Positions 34,808 through 43,797 of a DNA stretch of 64,000 nucleotides are shown piece after piece. Both the position numbers and the translations under genes were made by a program. Numbering within the stretch: position 1 is the stretch's first letter; each line of letters starts with the position of its first letter. The DNA comes from DATLXH01 sp035576005 (lineage in GTDB: Bacteria > Acidobacteriota > Thermoanaerobaculia > Gp7-AA8): assembly GCA_035576005.1 (NCBI GenBank), contig DATLXH010000037.1:9793-73792 (forward strand), in the 5' to 3' direction. The notes beneath the pieces were generated by a model, which saw nothing but the letters and a program-made list of their open reading frames with translations, did no database searches and was not told the DNA's origin.

Positions 34808-36148
34808 ATGAGCAGGCTGGTTAGGTACATAGTGGTGTTTTCGATCATCGCGATTCCCGGACGAATTCTGGATGCGCAGAACTGCCCGGCTCTCACAAGT
34901 TATCCGACGCCTTCGTACGATCTTGCAGATATTCCGCCTAGCGAGACCGGCATCGGACCGAACCTGAACATTGCTTACGTCGACTTCGGTCCTCGAGATC
35001 AGCGGGTTTGGTTTGGTGTTGACTCCGTTCCAGGTACCCCGAAGATATTCTACAATCGTCGTTATCGCACTCCATTCTCGACCGACTGGTATTGGGAGTT
35101 CAATCCTAGCCCCAAGGTGGTGGATCTTTCGTCGTCCGGAGCGTCAGGGGGTATGGGAGATGTAATTTACCGATCCACGGCACCATTCTTTAACCCCAAC
35201 GACGGTCAAATGTACCCGTTTATCATGTACAACATCGTGCAGCCCACTTCCTGCGACGGTGCAGTTGCAGGGATCTTACACGTTTCATTTTCGACTAACG
35301 GCACCTGTTGGACTACCCCTGTGCGAGTTCAGCGTGATGGCTCGCCCTCCTTTCCTTGCGACGGGGGCACTACGGGTGTGCCGGTTGAAACGGCTGGTGC
35401 AATATTAGACACCAGTAGCAACATGATTTATTTAGTAGGTATCGAGGGGAATATCCCTCTCCTTGGCGACCGCAATAATATGGACCGGACTCAGACCTAT
35501 GCCGGATTTGCTTACCCATCCGATCCGACCCATCTCTACATCACGGGAGAGCTCTCTGCAAGTGGAGTGGTGAGTCCTGGCATTCCAGGGACGTCCGATA
35601 GCCGATTTAAGCCTTACAACTATTTCATCAACCACGGAATAGCATTCGACGTTAACTCAGGTTACTTCTACATCGGACGATCGTACCCGTACCCCTTCGA
35701 TAGAGGCAGTAGCGGTCCCGGCGATCAGCCAATCTCGCCAGTGACCACATGTGGATCGCAAGCCTCTACATGCGGCGGTCCTCCAGCCACCCTTCCCAAC
35801 CGCACCCAGATATATCGGATGTTCGTGGGTTCTCTTAGCAATATCACCGCACTGACGACGGGCACATGGCAGTTGCTAGATGACAGCGGCCACCAGAGCG
35901 GCTACTGGAATACGCTAATGACGTCTTACAATCCGACCGGCGCTTGCGGCATCAATACCCCTCTTCAACCCCCACAAACTGCAGGCAATCGCGATTACGG
36001 CTCGGTAGCTTTTCTCCGATCGCCGACGGGTAACCTGTCCACTGGGATTTATTTCGCTGGAGACACATTCAAGCTTGAACGCTCCCAAGCTCCCACATGC
36101 GCTACAACGTTCACAGAGGGAACCAATCTGAGGTTCTTCACGCCATGA
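34808..36148 (+). CDS. Secreted protein of unknown function (446 residues)
   Basis: Start ATG 34808 (AGAAGGAGA upstream). Residues 1-24 are a signal peptide ending GRILDAQ. The mature part has no family I recognise: repeated beta-rich stretches with many Gly, Tyr, Trp and Asn (YVDFGPRDQRVWFGVDSVPGTPKIFYNRRY, GGMGDVIYRSTAPFFNPNDGQMYPFIMYN), compatible with a beta-propeller or beta-sandwich, and six or more Cys in loosely paired positions. G+C is visibly lower than in flanking genes (for example AATATTAGACACCAG and GATTTATTTAGTAGG), as in the next two genes. No neighbour suggests a job. Confidence 0.7.
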   Translation: MSRLVRYIVVFSIIAIPGRILDAQNCPALTSYPTPSYDLADIPPSETGIGPNLNIAYVDFGPRDQRVWFGVDSVPGTPKIFYNRRYRTPFSTDWYWEFNPSPKVVDLSSSGASGGMGDVIYRSTAPFFNPNDGQMYPFIMYNIVQPTSCDGAVAGILHVSFSTNGTCWTTPVRVQRDGSPSFPCDGGTTGVPVETAGAILDTSSNMIYLVGIEGNIPLLGDRNNMDRTQTYAGFAYPSDPTHLYITGELSASGVVSPGIPGTSDSRFKPYNYFINHGIAFDVNSGYFYIGRSYPYPFDRGSSGPGDQPISPVTTCGSQASTCGGPPATLPNRTQIYRMFVGSLSNITALTTGTWQLLDDSGHQSGYWNTLMTSYNPTGACGINTPLQPPQTAGNRDYGSVAFLRSPTGNLSTGIYFAGDTFKLERSQAPTCATTFTEGTNLRFFTP

Positions 36149-36309
36149 GGACGATCTAGTTTCTCGTCTTTACCACTATTGCTCGCATGTAAACAGCCAA
36201 GTCGGTCGAAGCTGTCTCGCAACGGAGGCACACCTCCGGCCTGAAACCAAAGGCACTGAACGAACTGCCCCGAAACCGGGGTACGCCCAACGTTCTGTCT
36301 CTGAATCTG

Positions 36310-37149
36310 TCATCGGCAGTTGAGATTGGGTGAGCGCTCCGCCTCGGTAGCGCCGGCAAAGAAAATTACCCGTTCACTAGCGGGAACGTCGAGCGCGGCC
36401 GCTACCCACAATTCATTAAATTGGCTGCGATGGATACGCATGGTGTTGACTAGCGCAGACCAACTAGGCTGGCCGTTAGAGATGAGGGGTACATTCGCGT
36501 TGAAAGACTTCAAGCCGGGTCCCGCAAAAGCTGGGCTGAATTGAAACCGTATAGGCGTCGTTACATGCAGCCGGCTCTCGAGATAGTAAAGCTTTGCAAG
36601 AATCCCGGCTTCGACTGATGCTTCCCTGACTAATTTCCCGGTTGCCATATGGTCGAGATGGCAGGTAGTGCCGTGCCGTGGATCAAAAGTCAGAATAACG
36701 TCCGCCTGGAAACTTTGAAGGAGAAAGGAAAGTGAAGTGACCAGGCGCTGATGACCGCCTGCCTCGAGATCCCACGCTGGCGCCGAGCCATCGGGCTTTC
36801 CTCCTCCATCCGAATACTTTAGCAAAACTAAGTTTGCGCCGAAATACTGGGACGCACTCCCCATTTCGGCGCTTCGAACCATTCCCACATCGGAAGGACA
36901 TTCGCCTTCCAAGTGGCAATTGCCCTTCTCTCCGCGAGTAAGGACCATGAGTGTGCATTCGACGTCTCTATCGAGACAGAGAGAAGCGAGGATGGGGGCG
37001 ACGAGAACGTCGTCATCGGGATGAGCGGCCACCCACACAATAGACTTGATAGCCGCAAGGGGTAAGTCGGGTCTTACGATCCTAGGCTTTCCCAGGGCTG
37101 GCAGAACGAGAATTGACAGCGTCGCGATTACGAGTAGGTTGTGTTTCAT
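36310..37149 (-). CDS. PIG-L family N-acetylglucosaminyl deacetylase-like protein, exported
   Basis: 279 residues from ATG 37149. N terminus KHNLLVIATLSILVLPALGKP is a signal peptide. AAHPDDD (residues 41-47) and HLDH in RHGTTCHLDHMATGK are the zinc-binding motifs of the LmbE/PIG-L fold. The open frame continues upstream to 37338 but the extra 63 residues read like noncoding. Family members remove acetyl groups from sugars (bacillithiol, mycothiol, GlcNAc-lipids); the exported form here may act on a surface glycan. It overlaps the 3' end of the membrane-protein gene by 68 bp. Confidence 0.82.
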   Translation of the reverse strand: MKHNLLVIATLSILVLPALGKPRIVRPDLPLAAIKSIVWVAAHPDDDVLVAPILASLCLDRDVECTLMVLTRGEKGNCHLEGECPSDVGMVRSAEMGSASQYFGANLVLLKYSDGGGKPDGSAPAWDLEAGGHQRLVTSLSFLLQSFQADVILTFDPRHGTTCHLDHMATGKLVREASVEAGILAKLYYLESRLHVTTPIRFQFSPAFAGPGLKSFNANVPLISNGQPSWSALVNTMRIHRSQFNELWVAAALDVPASERVIFFAGATEAERSPNLNCR

Positions 37150-38971
37150 TAATGGAGTGTATAACCCCCTGCGCAAAATCTGTAACGGCTGAGGCAGCTT
37201 CACCCGAAAATTGACTGTGTAGGATTGCAGACGCGCATTGCGCTGCGTATACCTGAGTAGACGAGTTATTCTGAGAGCTGGGGGGTCGTCCACGCCTATG
37301 CTCACATGGCCTACGCCATGAGGTCTTCCCGTCGTCATCCAAATCGATTACTAATTCATCGCTATATGTAACCCATCCCGCCGGATGATCGTAACGGATC
37401 TTGAAACGCATTTCCCCAGTTCTCCCAACCTGAAACGCGCCGCGCGGCGGTACTTCGAATCGCTGCGATCCGTTTCCTAGAGTGAACGAAAAGACACCCC
37501 CTTCGTAGGGGCCGAGTGTCCATTGAAGAACTCCGTTGTCCTGCTCTAGCTCTACGGTCAGAACGGCCTCTCGTATGCGCGCGCACGAAGAACTGACGGT
37601 CTTCGATGCGTCAATCCGGACAGGCCGCCCGCTCGATTCTTGGTACTCGTACACATTTTTGGGAAGAGGCCCAGCGCAAAGGTGTGAATCGTCATAAAAC
37701 CAGCCCGATCCCGGTGGCTTGTTCAGATAATTCTCTTTGAGCCAACGGAATTCTCCCATCGCCGCAGGTGGAACGATGGGGTTTCGCAACGCGCCATCGG
37801 GCTCCATTTGCACAAAGGCTCGCGCCTCAGAACTCATTCGTCTTGCATCAACCACGCGGCTCTGCAACACCTTATGACCATCGAAACAAACGAAGACCGC
37901 ACCGAGCATGACGAGCGAAGGGGAGAGCCATCGCCAGTGGATGCGCGTAGCGAGCATACGGAATCCGCTCACTGCGCTGATGACAATCAGCGCCCATGAA
38001 ATAACGGCAAACCGGGGTTCAACCACTTTTGCCACAGGGATGAGTGGAGTTATGGCTGCGGCTACTCCGACAAAGACCGCAACTCTACGTCGTTTGTCCG
38101 TCAGGGAATAGAACACGCCAATCAGGATTATGACAACTGCTAATGTTGCGCTGATGGCAGTACCGCGCATTACAGCCAGCAATCGTACAGGGAGCGAAGC
38201 AAGGACGAGTGCCCATTCCCCGCGTCTGATGGCCCAACCATATCCGCCTAACACTGTGCCCAACATTACCCATCGCCACACAAAGTATGCCGCGGTCGCT
38301 AGAATGTGTGGCCATATCAACCTCAAGCGCTTGCCCAGAGTCCCCTCAGGCAAAGCAAGGAGCATTGCAACGCCGGGAACAAAAACCTCTTTCGAAGCCA
38401 TTGCCAGGAACAACAGTAGGGCTGACGCGAACCTGAGGGCGCGACTTTGCCGACGAAGAGACAACACAAAGAGAGCGGTACAAGTTAGATAAAATATCGA
38501 GCCTTCCACATAGTGTCGGACCATTAGCTGTGTCGCCCATGATGCGACACTCGCTCCCATAGTCGTCATGACGGTTGCCGCCGCTGAGTAAAACGGCTGC
38601 CACCAGAGACGCAGAACAAGGTAAAGCCCGGAGGAAGCAATTGCTAGTGCGGCCAATTGATGTAGGTAAAATTTTTCGGCGTCTAGGCCGAAGAATCTCA
38701 TGTCAACTTTGTAGGAAAGGAACTGCAGTGGCGTGAAAAGTTGAAAGGGCAACTCGTGCCACAGTTTCGGCGAGTTGAAATACTCTCCCGTTCGATGATT
38801 GAGTAAGTGGTGAATGTGGAATGGATCATCCAGAGTCCACCAGAGCTCCAGACTTCCCCAATACCGCGCGATCGTGAGGGCAGCGAGTGAGGCCGCCAAG
38901 AAACCGTCGAGGGCCAATCGTGGTCGAGAGGCGCGCGTCGTGAATGTGGCTTGTTCAACCGGATAGACCAT
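37082..38971 (-). CDS. Polytopic membrane protein, GT-C-like, with long C-terminal domain
   Basis: 629 residues from ATG 38971 (a TTG nine bases upstream is also possible). About ten TM helices in residues 20-375, an early loop with WWTLDDPFHIHHLLNHRTG that has the Asp-Asp pattern of GT-C lipid-phosphosugar transferases (DD near the first extracytoplasmic loop), then a 170-residue soluble domain (ARRMSSEARAFVQMEP..GFVRFKIRYDHPAG) and a last 80 residues (REHRRGRPPSSQNNSSTQVYAAQC) rich in Ser, Gln and Arg that look untypical of protein and overlap the next gene. A frame shift near 37330 would end the protein at a TAG soon after WRR. Possible role: glycan or polymer export or transfer. Confidence in the family is low. 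Confidence 0.6.
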   Translation of the reverse strand: MVYPVEQATFTTRASRPRLALDGFLAASLAALTIARYWGSLELWWTLDDPFHIHHLLNHRTGEYFNSPKLWHELPFQLFTPLQFLSYKVDMRFFGLDAEKFYLHQLAALAIASSGLYLVLRLWWQPFYSAAATVMTTMGASVASWATQLMVRHYVEGSIFYLTCTALFVLSLRRQSRALRFASALLLFLAMASKEVFVPGVAMLLALPEGTLGKRLRLIWPHILATAAYFVWRWVMLGTVLGGYGWAIRRGEWALVLASLPVRLLAVMRGTAISATLAVVIILIGVFYSLTDKRRRVAVFVGVAAAITPLIPVAKVVEPRFAVISWALIVISAVSGFRMLATRIHWRWLSPSLVMLGAVFVCFDGHKVLQSRVVDARRMSSEARAFVQMEPDGALRNPIVPPAAMGEFRWLKENYLNKPPGSGWFYDDSHLCAGPLPKNVYEYQESSGRPVRIDASKTVSSSCARIREAVLTVELEQDNGVLQWTLGPYEGGVFSFTLGNGSQRFEVPPRGAFQVGRTGEMRFKIRYDHPAGWVTYSDELVIDLDDDGKTSWRRPCEHRRGRPPSSQNNSSTQVYAAQCASAILHSQFSGEAASAVTDFAQGVIHSINETQPTRNRDAVNSRSASPGKA

Positions 38972-39126
38972 CTTAATCAATCAACTTTCTCATGAACGTG
39001 CACTCCCATCTCGTGTCAGGAACAGCCGCTCGGATGAGATCATCATCCTCTCGATATTGGTGAGGTGCACAGGGCGCCCTAAGTAACCGAGTTCCCATAC
39101 TAGAGGGGTGATGGGTCAAAGACTTG

Positions 39127-41637
39127 TCAACCCTTCATCCTTATAGGTACGGGGTTGACCTGCCAGACGTCGCGCGCGTATTCAGCGACGGCTCTGTCGG
39201 AGGAAAAGTTTCCGCTCCTCGCGCTGTTGAGCAGGGACATTCGAGACCACTCATCCGGGCGCATCCAGGTCGCAGCTGCGCGACGCTGGGTCTCGCAGTA
39301 GGAAGCGAAGTCTGCACAGTGAAAGAACCTGTCGCCGCCTCGGAGCATCGCGGAGATCGGGTGGAACTCCTCCCAGGTCTCGAGTCGCTGGATGACCCGC
39401 TTGAGCACGGGATCGCCTTCGATGATCGCCATGGAGCCGCTGCCCTGATCTCGCAGAGTCGCGATCTCCGCCGCTGTATGCCCGAACACGAAGAGATTCT
39501 CCTCACCGACCTCGTTGCGGATCTCGATATTCGCGCCATCGAGAGTTCCGATGATGATGCCGCCATTCATTACGGCCTTCATGCAGCCGGTGCCTGACGC
39601 TTCGGTCCCTGCGGTCGAGATCTGTTCGGACAATTCGGTGGCAGGGAACAGCATTTCTGCCGAGGAGACGTCGTAATTCGGGACGAATACGACCTTGAGG
39701 ATTTTCGAGGCACGTGGGTCGCCGTTCACCATGGCGGCGACATGATGGATGAGCCGGATGATTTTCTTCGCCATGAGATAGCTCGGAGCCGCTTTTCCGG
39801 CGAAGATCACGGTGCGAGGCTCGACGGAAGTATCACCGTCATCGATCCGATGAAACAGAGCAATCAGGTGGAGCACGTTGAGGAGTTGTCGTTTGTACTC
39901 GTGCATCCTTTTGATCTGAACGTCGAACAGTGAGCTCACGTCAATTGTGAAATCGTGGGTGCGTCCCATCCATTCTGCGAGTTTCGTCTTCCGCGCATGC
40001 TTGACACCTCGCCATCGCTCGAGGAACGACGCGTCGGAAGCGAACCGCTCGAGTCCGCGAAGTTGTTCCAGATCGCGAGTCCAGCCCTGTCCGATCGCTT
40101 CGTCGATCAGGCCGGATAGCTCAGGATTCGCCTGGCGCAACCATCGCCGAGGTGTGACTCCGTTCGTCTTGTTGTGAAATTTCGTCGGAAAGAATTCGTG
40201 GAAGTCCTTCAGGACCCGGGTCTTGAGAATGTCGGTGTGAAGGGCCGCGACCCCGTTCACCGAATGACTTCCCACGACGGCGAGATTGGCCATTCTGACC
40301 GTCTGACTCAGATCGTCGAGGATGGCCATTCGCTGAACGCGCGCTTCATCGTTGGGATACTTTTCGGCTACTGCATGACGGAGACGACTGTCGATCTCTT
40401 CGATGATCTGCATGTGCCGAGGCAGCAGGCGGCCGAACAGTTCGCGAGGCCATGCCTCGAGAGCTTCGGGGAGGACTGTGTGATTTGTGTATCCGAATAC
40501 TTTCTCAGACAATGACCAGGCTTCCGTCCACTCCAGACCCTCGCTGTCGATCAGGATCCGCATCAACTCCGGGATCGCAACCGCGGGATGCGTGTCATTG
40601 AGCTGGATGGCGACTTTGTCGGGTAGCTCGGACCACTTCCGATCCGGCTTGCTTTTGAAACGCCTGATGACGTCATGAATCGTTGCAGACACGAAGAAAT
40701 ACTGTTGCTTGAGCCGCAACTCACGGCCTGCGTACTGGTCGTCGGGCGGGTAGAGGACCTTCGAGATATTCTCGCTTCTGGTTTTGTCTTCAACGGCGGC
40801 GACATACGCTCCGGTGTTGAACTGTGCAAGGTCGAACTCACGGCTCGACTTGGCTGCCCAGAGGCGGAGCGAGTTCACGGTGTCGTTCTCGTATCCGGGG
40901 GCTGCCAGGTCGTACGCCATGGCAAAAACACTTTCGGTATCGACCCATCGGAAGCGACCTTTTTTCTCGGCATCTTCATAGAACTCTGAGCGGCCGTAGA
41001 ATCGAACGGGAATGAGGATATCGGGACGCGGGACTTCCCACGGGTTCCCGTAGGTCAGCCATGGATCGGGCGCTTCAGTCTGGGCTCCGTCCACGATCTT
41101 CTGTCGGAAGATCCCGAACTCATAGCGGATCCCGTATCCGTAGAACGGAAGTGCCAGCGTCGAGGCCGACTCGAGATAGCAGGCGGCGAGACGACCGAGA
41201 CCACCGTTGCCGAGTCCAGCATCATGTTCGAGGCGTGAGATCTCTTCCATCGAAAAGCCGAGGCGTTGCATGGCATCTTCATGCTCGGGCCGGGCACCGA
41301 GGTTGATGGCGTTATTGACGAGGAGCCGGCCGAGAAGGAACTCGAGAGAAAGGTAGTAAACCCGTTTGACGTCCTGCTCGTAGTAGCTCCTCTGCGTTTC
41401 GAACCATCGCTCCATGAGGCGGTCGCGGATGGAAAAGGCCAGTGCCTGGTATCCGTCGCCGTTGGTTGCGTTCGTCTCGTCGCGCGCAACCGAGTAGCGC
41501 ATCCGCAGTGCGAACGCCTTGATGATGGCCTCGGGATCGAGACCGCCGTGCTCGGGCTCGGGAATGGTGCGGCGGGTGGCTGGCTCAGGGGCCGGATCCT
41601 TACTTTCGACTTTTACGGATTCCATGTGCTGTTCCAT
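39127..41637 (-). CDS. glgP: Glycogen/alpha-glucan phosphorylase
   Basis: 836 residues from ATG 41637; an earlier TTG (41655) and a later ATG (41625) are alternatives and no site is decisive. Diagnostic stretches: YYLSLEFLLGRLL, GLGNGGLGRLAACYLES, GYGIRYEFGIF, NDTHPAVAIPELMRIL, TNHTVLPEALE and the PLP-lysine segment SGTGCMK followed by GTLDGANIEI. In the family this last segment usually reads GTGNMK; Cys here replaces Asn, which I regard as a point to check rather than a loss. Role: phosphorolysis of alpha-1,4 glucan to glucose-1-phosphate, cytosolic. No other glycogen gene is nearby. Confidence 0.95.
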   Translation of the reverse strand: MEQHMESVKVESKDPAPEPATRRTIPEPEHGGLDPEAIIKAFALRMRYSVARDETNATNGDGYQALAFSIRDRLMERWFETQRSYYEQDVKRVYYLSLEFLLGRLLVNNAINLGARPEHEDAMQRLGFSMEEISRLEHDAGLGNGGLGRLAACYLESASTLALPFYGYGIRYEFGIFRQKIVDGAQTEAPDPWLTYGNPWEVPRPDILIPVRFYGRSEFYEDAEKKGRFRWVDTESVFAMAYDLAAPGYENDTVNSLRLWAAKSSREFDLAQFNTGAYVAAVEDKTRSENISKVLYPPDDQYAGRELRLKQQYFFVSATIHDVIRRFKSKPDRKWSELPDKVAIQLNDTHPAVAIPELMRILIDSEGLEWTEAWSLSEKVFGYTNHTVLPEALEAWPRELFGRLLPRHMQIIEEIDSRLRHAVAEKYPNDEARVQRMAILDDLSQTVRMANLAVVGSHSVNGVAALHTDILKTRVLKDFHEFFPTKFHNKTNGVTPRRWLRQANPELSGLIDEAIGQGWTRDLEQLRGLERFASDASFLERWRGVKHARKTKLAEWMGRTHDFTIDVSSLFDVQIKRMHEYKRQLLNVLHLIALFHRIDDGDTSVEPRTVIFAGKAAPSYLMAKKIIRLIHHVAAMVNGDPRASKILKVVFVPNYDVSSAEMLFPATELSEQISTAGTEASGTGCMKAVMNGGIIIGTLDGANIEIRNEVGEENLFVFGHTAAEIATLRDQGSGSMAIIEGDPVLKRVIQRLETWEEFHPISAMLRGGDRFFHCADFASYCETQRRAAATWMRPDEWSRMSLLNSARSGNFSSDRAVAEYARDVWQVNPVPIRMKG

Positions 41638-41671
41638 TCGTCGGATTTCCGACAAGGGTGTTCTGCGAGCT

Positions 41672-42211
41672 TCACGTGATTCGCTGTTCCGTTACTTTAC
41701 TGCTTAATGTTTCGCCCTGGACTTCAACGTAGAGTTGACGCTCGGTGATTGTAAGGGCGAGTTCTGTACGGCGGTCGATGAGTGAAGCGAGACGCTGTAC
41801 GAATGCCGGCTCGAATGAATAGACCGGAATCTCGTCGGATCGATGAATCCGTTTCCCTTCGAATTGCGCGAGCACATGCCGGGGCTCGCGGTGGGTGTAG
41901 ATGGCTGCCCGACCAGCGAGTTTGCTTCCGCGGTGGATCCGCTCGGCATCGGGCATTCCGACCTCGATCCATGCGGTCACCTGGCCCGTGAGGTCGCGCA
42001 CCGAGATCGCCGGTTCATCGCCGGCGGCGACACCCTGACTGAGCGAGATTCCTTCGGTGTACTCGAGACAGTAAGCGAGGACGCGCATGAGCATGTACTC
42101 GGCGGTCTCCGAGGGTTGCCTCGCAACGCGGAGATCGAGCGTTTCATAGACGCCTCGATCGATGTCGGCAAGCTCGATGGAAAGATTGAAGATCGTAGCG
42201 GTCAGTGCCAT
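41672..42211 (-). CDS. yaeQ: YaeQ family protein
   Basis: 179 residues from ATG 42211, matching family length; upstream residues in the open frame are out of character. Family signatures: MALTATIFNLSIELADIDRGVYETLDLRVARQPSET, RVLAYCLEYTEGI and the WIEVGMPDAERIHRGSK stretch, which places the acidic residues of its PD-(D/E)xK-like core. YaeQ proteins have a nuclease-like fold with no proven activity and were linked to haemolysin transcription in E. coli. It stands 34 bp from glgP and could be co-transcribed with it. Confidence 0.88.
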   Translation of the reverse strand: MALTATIFNLSIELADIDRGVYETLDLRVARQPSETAEYMLMRVLAYCLEYTEGISLSQGVAAGDEPAISVRDLTGQVTAWIEVGMPDAERIHRGSKLAGRAAIYTHREPRHVLAQFEGKRIHRSDEIPVYSFEPAFVQRLASLIDRRTELALTITERQLYVEVQGETLSSKVTEQRIT

Positions 42212-42288
42212 CGATTGCGGATGGTAGCGCATTGCCGCGAAGCTGCCCGCTCCCCTCTCCCTCGGGCCGCTTTGCTGCCGGGCGCGAA

Positions 42289-43695
42289 CTAATCGGCGGC
42301 TTCTATGCTGCTCAGGATCGCGGCGGCCGAGCGCGCGACGTCCGATTCCGAGGTCGACCAGTTGGAAAAGGAGATCCGCATGGCCGCCATGTCGTGCCAT
42401 GTGGATCCCGCCAGCCAGCATGTCCCGTCCTGCTGGACTTTTGTGATGACGCGCCGTGTGAACTCATCGGTGTTCACGAATTTCGACTTGAACCGGACGA
42501 GAACCTGGTTGAGAACCACGTCGTGCAGCAGTTCGACGCGCGGGTTTTCCCCGAGAAGCTCAGCCATCTGACGTGCCTGCGCGCAGCTGCGATCGATCAG
42601 CTCCTCTACGCCTCGCCGGCCGAGCGTGCGCAGCGCCGCGTAGACGGTGACGCCCCGCGCCCGCCTCGAGAACTCAGGCGACCAGTCGATCGCATCGCGC
42701 TCGGATCCTCTGGTCTGTTCCAGATACGGAGCTGTGAGTGTCATGGAGGCTCGATGAGACGCCGAGTCGCGTACGATTGCCATGCCGCAGTCATATGGAA
42801 CATTCAGCCACTTGTGCGCATCGGTGGCCCAGGAGTCTGCCAGCTCCACCCCGTCCGTCAGGAACTGACGGTCCCGGCTTGCACTCGCCCAGAGTCCGAA
42901 GGCGCCGTCGATGTGGACCCAGGCATTCCTCGTTCTCGCAGCCTCACCAATCGCTCTCAATGGATCGAACGCGCCGGTATTGACGTTGCCAGCCTGGGCG
43001 CAAACGATCGTTGGGCCCGAAGCGGTCGCGAGCCGAGCCTCCAAAGCGCGGGGTTTCATTCGACCCTGAGCGTCGGTATCAACTCGTTGCAGCGCGCGCG
43101 TCCCGAGGCCGAGCATCCTGAGCGACGTAAGGATCGTGATGTGCGCCTCGGCGCTGACGATCAGGTTGATGGGGGGCGCGCCGACCAGCCCCTCATCCTC
43201 GACGTTCCATCCCACGCGCTTGAGCACCGCGTGGCGCGCGGCGGCGAGACATGTGAAGTTCGCCATCTGACCGCCGGTCACGAAACCGACGCTGGATTCT
43301 GCGGGAAGGGCCAGTAAATCAAGTACCCATCGACTGGCAATCTCCTCAGCGACTGAGACGAGAGGGGAGGTAGAGAAGATGCCCGAGTTCTGGTCCCATG
43401 CGCTGATCAGCCAGTCGGTCGCAAGAGTCACGGGCAGGCTGCCCCCGATCACGAAGCCAAAGTATCTCGGTCCCGCGCTGGCGCTCGTGGCGCGAGGTGC
43501 CTCCCTTGCCAGCGCGTCTAGAACGGCGGAGGGCGATTCGCCGCCGTCGCTGAATGGAATCGATAGCGCTCTCAACAGTTCGTCGCGGGTAGCCGTGGCG
43601 CCGACGTGGCGATCAGGTAATGCCTTTAAAAACTCGAGAGCATGTTGGTGGGCTCGATCGAGCAGAGGCTCGTCGACCAGCTCAATGATCTTCAT
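42289..43695 (-). CDS. PLP-dependent group II decarboxylase/aminotransferase-fold enzyme
   Basis: 468 residues, ATG 43695. Group II decarboxylase pattern: SAGPRYFGFVIGGSLPVTLATDWLISAWDQN, VGFVTGGQMANFTCLAAARHAVL, HIDGAFGLWASAS (Asp of the PLP ring site), and the PLP lysine in WATDAHKWLNVPYDCG. Members decarboxylate amino acids (Glu, Trp, Tyr, Dopa) or cleave related substrates; the substrate-defining residues are not clear to me. Cytosolic. Its promoter region faces the rightward metallopeptidase gene 102 bp away. Confidence 0.88.
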   Translation of the reverse strand: MKIIELVDEPLLDRAHQHALEFLKALPDRHVGATATRDELLRALSIPFSDGGESPSAVLDALAREAPRATSASAGPRYFGFVIGGSLPVTLATDWLISAWDQNSGIFSTSPLVSVAEEIASRWVLDLLALPAESSVGFVTGGQMANFTCLAAARHAVLKRVGWNVEDEGLVGAPPINLIVSAEAHITILTSLRMLGLGTRALQRVDTDAQGRMKPRALEARLATASGPTIVCAQAGNVNTGAFDPLRAIGEAARTRNAWVHIDGAFGLWASASRDRQFLTDGVELADSWATDAHKWLNVPYDCGMAIVRDSASHRASMTLTAPYLEQTRGSERDAIDWSPEFSRRARGVTVYAALRTLGRRGVEELIDRSCAQARQMAELLGENPRVELLHDVVLNQVLVRFKSKFVNTDEFTRRVITKVQQDGTCWLAGSTWHDMAAMRISFSNWSTSESDVARSAAAILSSIEAAD

Positions 43696-43797
43696 AGGCT
43701 AATGATAAGAGGATCAGAGAGCTCCGCGCGGACAGAATGGCACGGGCAGGTCGGCGCGCGCCGTCCTGCCTTCCTGTTTCCGCGATATTCTTCCAAC

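Noticed and set aside
42205..43317. 370-codon antisense frame over the decarboxylase gene
   Set aside because: Typical high-G+C shadow; the minus-strand gene has full family motifs.
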